A stretch of DNA of 11,205 bases from Desulfuromonadales bacterium C00003107 (lineage in GTDB: Bacteria > Desulfobacterota > Desulfuromonadia > Desulfuromonadales > Syntrophotaleaceae), in assembly GCA_001751225.1 (NCBI GenBank), contig MAXT01000289.1, positions 1-11,205 of the forward strand, read 5' to 3'. This document shows positions 6,882-11,205 of the stretch, in pieces. Below the pieces are notes generated by a model that did no database searches, had not been told where the DNA came from, and worked only from the letters and a program-made list of their open reading frames with translations. Numbering within the stretch: the stretch's first letter is position 1; each line of letters starts with the position of its first letter. The position numbers were made by a program, and so were the translations under genes.

Positions 6882-6915
6882 AAAAGAGCCCATCCTTTAC
6901 AGGACGGGCTCTTTT
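6882..6915. terminator. Strong bidirectional rho-independent terminator
   Basis: AAAAGAGCCC (6882-6891) pairs with GGGCTCTTTT (6906-6915). TCC pairs with GGA inside past one A-C mismatch, with loop TTTACA. The flanking A run on one side and T run on the other make it a proper terminator on both strands. It serves the clcF-DUF190 operon from the left and the CoA-transferase gene from the right. Confidence 0.9.
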
Positions 6916-6949
6916 CGTTGTTTCTTTACTGGAAATGATCGGTGGGCGG

Positions 6950-8509
6950 TCAATCCCAATCGGGAACTTTCATTGTTCCGTTGTTAGCAAGATGCTGCTG
7001 CATGCGGAATACCTTTTCGAGTATGTGCGGTTCGTGGCCGCAACCATTGGCCAAGCATTCGCTGCTGGCCCGGTCGAAATAGTCCTGCAGGATCGGCTGG
7101 TAGTCGGGGTGAGCGCAGCGGTCGATGATCAGTTGGGCCCGTTCCCGGGGGCTGAGCCCACGGAGGTCGGCGAGCCCCTGCTCGGTGACCAGCACATCGA
7201 GGTCGTGCTCCGTGTGGTCAACATGGGGAACCATGGGTACTACGCAGCTGATGCCGGTCGGGTCGGTTTTGGTGGGGCGTACCGACGGCGAATGCATGAT
7301 TGAAAGAAAGGCGTTACGCAGAAAATCGCCCGATCCGCCGATGCCGTTGATCATGCGGGAACCGCCGACCAGGGTTGAGTTGGCATGGGCATAGATATCG
7401 AATTCGATCGGTGTGTTCATGGCGATGACACCGAGTCGACGAATGATTTCAGGGTTGTTGGCCAGCTGCTGCGGTCGAAGCACGATCTTGCTGGTGTATT
7501 CGTCCCAGTTCTCGTAAAGACGCTGAAAGCCTTTTTCGGAAAAGGATAGGGAGGTCGCCGAAGCGAACTGCAGCTTGCCCGAATCAAAAAAGTCGAGCAT
7601 GGTGTCTTGCAGGACCTCGGTGTAGACGGTCAGGTCGGAAAAGGGGCCGTTGACCAGGCCGCCGACTACTGCGTTGGCAATGTTACCGACTCCCGATTGC
7701 AGGGGCAGCAGGTTGGCCGGCAGGCGTCCAGCTTTGACCTCTGCGCCGAGGAAGTCAAGTATGTGGCCGGCGATTCGTTCGGAAATATCATCGGTTGCGC
7801 CCAGAGCCCGACCGTTGTCGGGTTCGCGCGATTCGACGATAGCTACTACTTTGCTCGGATCGCAAGGTACGTAGGTGGTGCCTATGCGGTCGCTGACTTT
7901 GCTGATGAGGAACGGCTGGCGGTTTGGCGGCAGGTCCGGGATGACAATATCGTGCAGCCCCTCATGGGAGGGGATGGCCGTGTTGAGCTCAATGATCAGC
8001 CGTTCCGCCGTCTGGATGATTTCGCTGGCGATGCCGACGGAACCGGCTAGAATAATGTGGCCTTCGGGAGTGATAGCCGATGCTTCGATAATGCCGAGGT
8101 CGAGCTTGCCCCCCAGGTCTTTGGTGTAAAAACCGTACATCAGGTCCTGAGCAAACATCGACAGATGTTTGTCGTTCATGCGGATTCGTCCGCTGTTGAT
8201 GCCCTTCTGAATATTTTTGCCGCTCTGGTAGGGCCAACGTCGAGAGATCATGTCGAGGGAAGCCCAGCGGTCCTCAGTTTCGGTACCGACGGAAGCGCCG
8301 ATCAGCAGGTTGAAGCGTAGTTTTCCCTGCAGATTGTTGGCTTCGACATGATCGGCCAACGCCTTGGGGATTGCCTTAGGGTAGCCGACGGGGGTGAAAC
8401 CCGACCAGCCCAGATTCATGCCGTTCTTGAACAGCGGTATAGTCTCCTCGACGGTCTTGACCCGCTTACGCAGAATGGGACAGCCGATGCGGTTTTCTAG
8501 GGTGGACAT
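6950..8509 (-). CDS. Succinyl-CoA:acetate CoA-transferase (acetyl-CoA hydrolase/transferase family)
   Basis: A 519-residue class I CoA-transferase of the AarC/Cat1/YgfH group. It moves CoA between succinate and acetate; in acetate-oxidising Desulfuromonadales this step both activates acetate and serves the TCA cycle. The catalytic glutamate is Glu298 in VYTEVLQD, matching the AarC active site by context. QSGVGNIANAVVGGL (271-285) and NGIGGSGDFLRNAFLSI (388-404) are the CoA-loop and oxyanion regions, and VPHVDHTEHDLDVLVTEQGLADLRG (427-451) is the conserved C-terminal signature. Length is normal. ATG 8509 has GAGGAG seven to eight bases upstream. The 282-base gap to bamD holds its own promoter (8717-8744), so it is probably expressed separately. 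Propionyl-CoA:succinate transferase is the main alternative specificity. Confidence 0.9.
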   Translation of the reverse strand: MSTLENRIGCPILRKRVKTVEETIPLFKNGMNLGWSGFTPVGYPKAIPKALADHVEANNLQGKLRFNLLIGASVGTETEDRWASLDMISRRWPYQSGKNIQKGINSGRIRMNDKHLSMFAQDLMYGFYTKDLGGKLDLGIIEASAITPEGHIILAGSVGIASEIIQTAERLIIELNTAIPSHEGLHDIVIPDLPPNRQPFLISKVSDRIGTTYVPCDPSKVVAIVESREPDNGRALGATDDISERIAGHILDFLGAEVKAGRLPANLLPLQSGVGNIANAVVGGLVNGPFSDLTVYTEVLQDTMLDFFDSGKLQFASATSLSFSEKGFQRLYENWDEYTSKIVLRPQQLANNPEIIRRLGVIAMNTPIEFDIYAHANSTLVGGSRMINGIGGSGDFLRNAFLSIMHSPSVRPTKTDPTGISCVVPMVPHVDHTEHDLDVLVTEQGLADLRGLSPRERAQLIIDRCAHPDYQPILQDYFDRASSECLANGCGHEPHILEKVFRMQQHLANNGTMKVPDWD

Positions 8510-8565
8510 GGTTCTACTCCTCGATCTGATTTTTCGGGTTGCTCTGCTGCCGCCATATGTCTTAG

Positions 8566-8589
8566 GACCATTGTGCCTGGAGCATGGTC
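8566..8589. repeat. Small inverted repeat in the CoA-transferase leader
   Basis: GACCAT (8566-8571) is complementary to ATGGTC (8584-8589) with 12 bases between. It lies about 60 bases upstream of the CoA-transferase start, inside its predicted untranslated leader. It is short, so chance is possible. Confidence 0.3.
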
Positions 8590-8647
8590 GCGCAACTTGT
8601 TGGTGTTGGTAGGGCGAATATTCAGGACTTGCGACGGGGGATCTAAT

Positions 8648-8661
8648 GGCCCGATCGGGCC
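8648..8661. repeat. Perfect 14-bp palindrome in the CoA-transferase leader
   Basis: GGCCCGATCGGGCC reads the same on both strands. It lies about 50 bases downstream of the predicted transcription start of the CoA-transferase gene and 139 bases before its start codon. A dimeric regulator site acting as a roadblock is possible; with no loop it is a poor RNA hairpin unless the centre opens. Confidence 0.45.
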
Positions 8662-8716
8662 GCGTGTCGGTGAACTGCCCGAAAATTGCGGCGGGTTGTT
8701 TACGGCGATGCCAGAC

Positions 8717-8744
8717 TATATAAAGCGCTGTATACAGTCGTCAA
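8717..8744 (-). promoter_or_regulatory. Predicted promoter of the CoA-transferase gene with palindromic operator in the spacer
   Basis: On the minus strand TTGACG (8744-8739) is followed after 16 bases by TATATA (8722-8717). The spacer contains the perfect palindrome CTGTATACAG (8728-8737). A dimeric regulator bound there would block RNA polymerase. The core TGTATACA resembles GntR-type operators, but no regulator gene is present to confirm this. The start near 8710 gives a leader of about 200 bases. Confidence 0.5.
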
Positions 8745-8791
8745 GGGAAAACCCGGCAAGGCACGGAGCCGTGTTTTTATGCGAGGTAAAA

Positions 8792-9532
8792 TCAGAGTTC
8801 CTGGCGCAGCAGTTTCTCTGCCTCGGCGTAATATTCGCTGTTGGGATAATCGTGCAGCAATTTTTCCAGGGTTTTGACCGCCAAGGTGGGGTGGCCGTTA
8901 TCCAGATAAGCCTGCCCAAGGTAGAGCCCGACCTGATCCAGGCCGGAAAAGTCCGGGAAGCTTTCGTAAATTGCACTGAGCCGGTTGATGGCCGAGCGAT
9001 GCTCGCCGGTTTTAAGGTAAAAGCGGCCTACGTAAAGTTCGTGTTGGGCCAGATGGTCACGGCAATAGCGAATGATCTCCGGGGCTTCTTTGGCCCGCCA
9101 GTCGTCAGGATAGAGCCGTTGTAGGCTTTCAAAGGTGACAATGCTATTGCGGGTTGCCGTCTGATCGCGGTCAATGGCCAGAATTTGATTGAAATAAGAC
9201 TTGCCGAGGGAACTCAATACCCGGGCTGTTTCAGGATGACCCGGATGCTGCTTGAGAAAGCTTTCGTAGGCACCGGCAGATTCGGGATAGTCCTTTGAAG
9301 CAAAATGGGTGTCGGCTAACAGCAGTTCGGCTTTGGTGTTGATCTCTGCCGATTCGAAGATTTTGCGAGCTTTTTCCAAGGAGGTGATGGCCTCCATGTA
9401 GTTGCCATCATCAAATTGAACCTTGCCCTGGAGATAGTAATCTTCTGCATTTTTGGGTTTGGGAGTTCCTCCGCCAATGCAGGCGGTAAGCAAAAAAGAG
9501 GGAAGCAAAACGCACAAAAGAGCCAGTTTCAT
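8792..9532 (-). CDS. bamD: Outer membrane assembly lipoprotein BamD (YfiO)
   Basis: A 246-residue TPR lipoprotein that works with BamA to insert beta-barrel proteins into the outer membrane. The signal peptide ends in the lipobox LTAC with Cys18. TPR-type helical pairs follow from about residue 28, beginning AEDYYLQGKVQFDDGNYMEAI. The family signature is DRDQTATRNSIVTFESLQRLYPDD, then AQHELYVGRFYLKTGEHRSAINR and LYLGQAYLDNGHPTLA. I start at ATG 9532 because it begins a normal lipoprotein signal peptide; the frame stays open to 9607 but the extra 25 residues would bury the signal and lie over the predicted promoter. GAGG precedes the start by 11 bases. It follows rpoH by 111 bases. Confidence 0.92.
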   Translation of the reverse strand: MKLALLCVLLPSFLLTACIGGGTPKPKNAEDYYLQGKVQFDDGNYMEAITSLEKARKIFESAEINTKAELLLADTHFASKDYPESAGAYESFLKQHPGHPETARVLSSLGKSYFNQILAIDRDQTATRNSIVTFESLQRLYPDDWRAKEAPEIIRYCRDHLAQHELYVGRFYLKTGEHRSAINRLSAIYESFPDFSGLDQVGLYLGQAYLDNGHPTLAVKTLEKLLHDYPNSEYYAEAEKLLRQEL

Positions 9533-9578
9533 TATATCTAGAACCTCAAGGATGGAAGTTGGATAAAAGCTGCCGTAG

Positions 9579-9607
9579 AGGTTAAGGGATTTGCTGTTGT
9601 TTGTCAA
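9579..9607 (-). promoter_or_regulatory. Predicted sigma-70 promoter of bamD
   Basis: On the minus strand a perfect -35 TTGACA (9607-9602) is followed after 17 bases by a weak -10 TAACCT (9584-9579). The start would be near 9572, 40 bases before the bamD ATG. Read-through from rpoH is also possible, since no clear terminator lies between them. Confidence 0.5.
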
Positions 9608-9643
9608 TCAAACAGCCTTTGATCGTAGAGGCGCCAAGTTGAT

Positions 9644-10489
9644 TCAGTTATGGGTGACGATGAGCTGCCCCTTGAGTTTCTCCAGAGCGCTTTTTTCGAT
9701 CTGACGAATCCGCTCACGACTGATGCCATAATGGTCTGCAAGTTCCTGCAGGGTCTGGGGAGGGTCGCAGAGAATACGTTGCTGAACGATGTGGCGTTCG
9801 CGATCTTTGAGTACCGCCAAGGCCTTTTTTACCTGGGTCGAAAGAATCCGTGTCTCTTCATGTTCTAGCAGCAGTTGCTCCTGGTTGTCACGCTCATCGG
9901 CTAGGGAGTCGAGGAGGGTATAGCCGCTGCCTTCGGTCAGTTCCAGACTGAGAGACGCATCACGGGCGGCCATGCGCAGCGCCATTTCTTCAACCTCATC
10001 GTCACGTACTGCTAGTTCATTGGCGATGTCCTGAGAGTCTTCGCGACCACTTAGGCGGCGTAGGGCTCGGCGGGTTTGATTGAGTTTGAAAAAGAGTTTC
10101 TTCTGTGCCTGAGTGGTGCCGATTTTTACCAGGGACCAGCTTTTCATGATGAAATTGTTGATGTAGGCTCGAATCCACCATACGGCATAGGTAATGAACT
10201 TGAGTCCGCGCTCCGGATCGAACTTTCTCAGGGCCATCATCATGCCGATGTTGCCTTCTTGGATGAGGTCCAGAATTCTCAGGCCATATCCTCGGTATTC
10301 ATGAGCAATTTTGACCACGAAACGCAGGTTGGCACAAATCAGGCTTTGGGCGGATTGTCGGTCGCCCAGATTCCGGTAGGCGGTGGCCAGGCGGTATTCT
10401 TCCTCGCGGCTAAGCAGGTCGAACTTTTTGATTTGGGCGATATATAGATCGAGGGTGTCAGTAACGGCTGGTAGGTAGAGGGTACTCAT
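9644..10489 (-). CDS. rpoH: Heat-shock sigma factor RpoH (sigma-32)
   Basis: A 281-residue sigma-70 family factor that directs RNA polymerase to heat-shock promoters. Region 1.2/2.1 starts at about residue 12. Region 2 carries NLRFVVKIAHEYRGYGLRILDLIQEGNIGMMMAL-type sequence (54-87) and the -10 melting segment FITYAVWWIRAYI (98-110). The RpoH box QKKLFFKL (129-136) closely matches the E. coli QRKLFFNL, which separates it from RpoD, RpoS and FliA. Region 4.2 has the helix-turn-helix QTLQELADHYGISRERIRQIE (245-265). Start ATG 10489 has GGAGG about eight bases upstream; an open extension to 10567 crosses the CIRCE operator and promoter and is not family-like. Regulation appears to be by HrcA through CIRCE at 10529-10555. 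Confidence 0.94.
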   Translation of the reverse strand: MSTLYLPAVTDTLDLYIAQIKKFDLLSREEEYRLATAYRNLGDRQSAQSLICANLRFVVKIAHEYRGYGLRILDLIQEGNIGMMMALRKFDPERGLKFITYAVWWIRAYINNFIMKSWSLVKIGTTQAQKKLFFKLNQTRRALRRLSGREDSQDIANELAVRDDEVEEMALRMAARDASLSLELTEGSGYTLLDSLADERDNQEQLLLEHEETRILSTQVKKALAVLKDRERHIVQQRILCDPPQTLQELADHYGISRERIRQIEKSALEKLKGQLIVTHN

Positions 10490-10528
10490 TGCAAGGGCCT
10501 CCCTAGTAGGGGCTGGTTTTGGATGGTT

Positions 10529-10555
10529 TTGGCACTCCGTTTGGTTGAGTGCCAA
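10529..10555. promoter_or_regulatory. CIRCE operator (HrcA binding site) upstream of rpoH
   Basis: TTGGCACTC (10529-10537), nine bases, then GAGTGCCAA (10547-10555). The arms are perfect inverted repeats with the exact 9-9-9 layout of CIRCE (consensus TTAGCACTC-N9-GAGTGCTAA). They differ only by a compensating A/T to G/C change at the third base of each arm. It begins two bases after the rpoH -10 box and covers the expected transcription start, an ideal place for repression by HrcA. Confidence 0.92.
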
Positions 10556-10557
10556 TA

Positions 10558-10586
10558 TATATAACAAACCATATTTAATGGTGCAA
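10558..10586 (-). promoter_or_regulatory. Sigma-70 promoter of rpoH
   Basis: On the minus strand TTGCAC (10586-10581) is followed after exactly 17 bases by TATATA (10563-10558). Transcription should start near 10551, within the CIRCE element. The leader of about 60 bases then includes the remainder of CIRCE as a hairpin. Confidence 0.65.
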
Positions 10587-10711
10587 GCAAAAACATTAAT
10601 ATCGGCTGTTTATCCCCTCGTTTGGTCAGTAATAACGGTGGCCCGTTCAGCTCTGCTGATTTTCTGTGCCGATGGGTAAGGATTTCAGGAGACGAGACGT
10701 TCAAATGCGCG

Positions 10712-10740
10712 TTGACACTATGCAGGGGGCATATAATAAT
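10712..10740 (+). promoter_or_regulatory. Predicted sigma-70 promoter of crcB
   Basis: A perfect -35 TTGACA (10712-10717) is followed after 17 bases by AATAAT (10735-10740). An exact TATAAT (10732-10737) also exists but at only 14 bases, too short. The spacer contains an inverted repeat TATGC-AGGGG-GCATA (10719-10733). The start near 10747 gives a leader of about 73 bases. I see none of the conserved fluoride-riboswitch segments in this leader. Confidence 0.6.
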
Positions 10741-10819
10741 ATAGTACTTTTTGACCGGCATTTTTTATGTGATTGCACCGATTTGGTCTGTGTCTGTTGG
10801 ATGCTCACCGGAGATCTTC

Positions 10820-11191
10820 ATGCACTTGCTTTATATCGCAGTGTTCGGTTCGCTGGGTTGCCTCTCGCGGTTTCTGGTTTCCGGCTGGGTTTACGCTTTG
10901 ATCGGCAAAGGGTTGCCTTACGGCACCCTGGCAGTTAATGCCATCGGTTCCCTTTTCCTCGGTCTGATTATGGAGGGAGGCTTGCGCAGTGCTTTATTGC
11001 CGGCCGATTTGCGGATGGGTATTGCAGCGGGCTTTATGGGGGGATTCACTACATTTTCGACTTTTTCCTATGAAACGTTGCGGCTGCTCGAAGATGGCAG
11101 TCTGATCGCGGCTGGGGTGAATGTTTTGTTGAATGTTCTTCTGTCTGTTGCGTTTGCCGGTTTCGGGATTTTTCTGGCGCGGCAAATTTGA
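10820..11191 (+). CDS. crcB: Fluoride channel CrcB (Fluc)
   Basis: A 123-residue small membrane protein of the CrcB/Fluc family, full length. Four hydrophobic helices cover about 3-20, 30-50, 65-80 and 97-120. Signatures are GSLGCLSRF (the GGxxGxxxRY motif, 10-18), VNAIGSLFLG with the pore asparagine, and GFMGGFTTFSTFSYE holding the phenylalanines that line the fluoride path and the TTFST segment near the central sodium site. As a dimer it lets fluoride leave the cell passively. Start ATG 10820 has GGAG six bases upstream, and the frame open from 10751 lacks a ribosome site. It diverges from rpoH and has its own promoter. The window ends 14 bases after the stop, so a partner gene beyond cannot be judged. 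Confidence 0.93.
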   Translation: MHLLYIAVFGSLGCLSRFLVSGWVYALIGKGLPYGTLAVNAIGSLFLGLIMEGGLRSALLPADLRMGIAAGFMGGFTTFSTFSYETLRLLEDGSLIAAGVNVLLNVLLSVAFAGFGIFLARQI

Positions 11192-11205
11192 TGCATTCGC
11201 AAAAA

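Noticed and set aside
6950..8320. Long plus-strand open frames opposite the CoA-transferase and other minus-strand genes
   Set aside because: They are shadows of the real genes: no ribosome sites, no domain resemblance, and complete overlap with well-supported proteins.
8717..8744. LexA (SOS) box reading of CTGTATACAG
   Set aside because: The E. coli LexA box is CTGT-N8-ACAG, with far longer spacing, and deltaproteobacterial LexA sites differ.
8750..8780. CACGG-AG-CCGTG followed by TTTTT near 8763-8779 as a terminator
   Set aside because: The T run is on the plus strand, where no gene ends, and the loop is too short for a stable stem; it is not oriented for bamD.
9533..9607. Longer BamD start at 9607
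   Set aside because: It would put 25 residues before a typical lipoprotein signal peptide and overlap the predicted promoter.
10490..10567. Longer RpoH start at 10567
   Set aside because: It would place the CIRCE operator inside the coding region; ATG 10489 has a strong GGAGG and matches the usual RpoH start.
10641..10711. CCGATGG-containing sequence near 10671 as a fluoride riboswitch for crcB
   Set aside because: It lies upstream of the best promoter, and the partner segments of the crcB motif cannot be found around it.

Overview
The window looks like chromosomal DNA of an anaerobic Gram-negative bacterium, most likely a deltaproteobacterium of the Desulfuromonadales (Geobacter/Desulfuromonas/Pelobacter type). 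Outer-membrane genes (bamD, two lipoproteins) and rpoH show a Gram-negative cell. A succinate:acetate CoA-transferase and a DUF362 protein with two [4Fe-4S] motifs fit that lineage. The placement is inference from gene content, not from a marker gene. No insertion sequence, CRISPR array, tRNA or rRNA is visible.

Layout. Positions 99-356 (+) hold a small coiled-coil protein of unknown function. Positions 3642 down to 415 (-) hold five genes in one direction: a membrane-anchored alpha/beta hydrolase, yjbQ, a DUF362/ferredoxin protein, a LEA-type-2 lipoprotein and an antibiotic-biosynthesis-monooxygenase (ABM) protein. The first three are joined by 4-base ATGA overlaps, and a good promoter lies just upstream of the hydrolase. 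xerC (3760-4650, +) diverges from this run. After 436 bases without a convincing gene but with several inverted repeats comes a two-gene operon: a CLC antiporter with the hallmarks of the fluoride-specific CLC-F clade, then a DUF190 (PII-like) protein. A strong bidirectional terminator separates this operon from a minus-strand group: rpoH, bamD and the CoA-transferase, each with a recognisable promoter. crcB, a Fluc fluoride channel, reads away from rpoH at the right edge.

Two themes stand out. First, there are two unrelated fluoride export systems within 6 kb (CLC-F with DUF190, and CrcB), and I can recognise no fluoride riboswitch in front of either. Second, the heat-shock sigma factor gene carries a perfect 9-9-9 CIRCE operator directly after its -10 box, so HrcA probably represses rpoH and the two heat-shock circuits would be linked. 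Smaller oddities are an apparent ATC start codon on the ABM gene and a perfect CTGTATACAG palindrome in the spacer of the CoA-transferase promoter.
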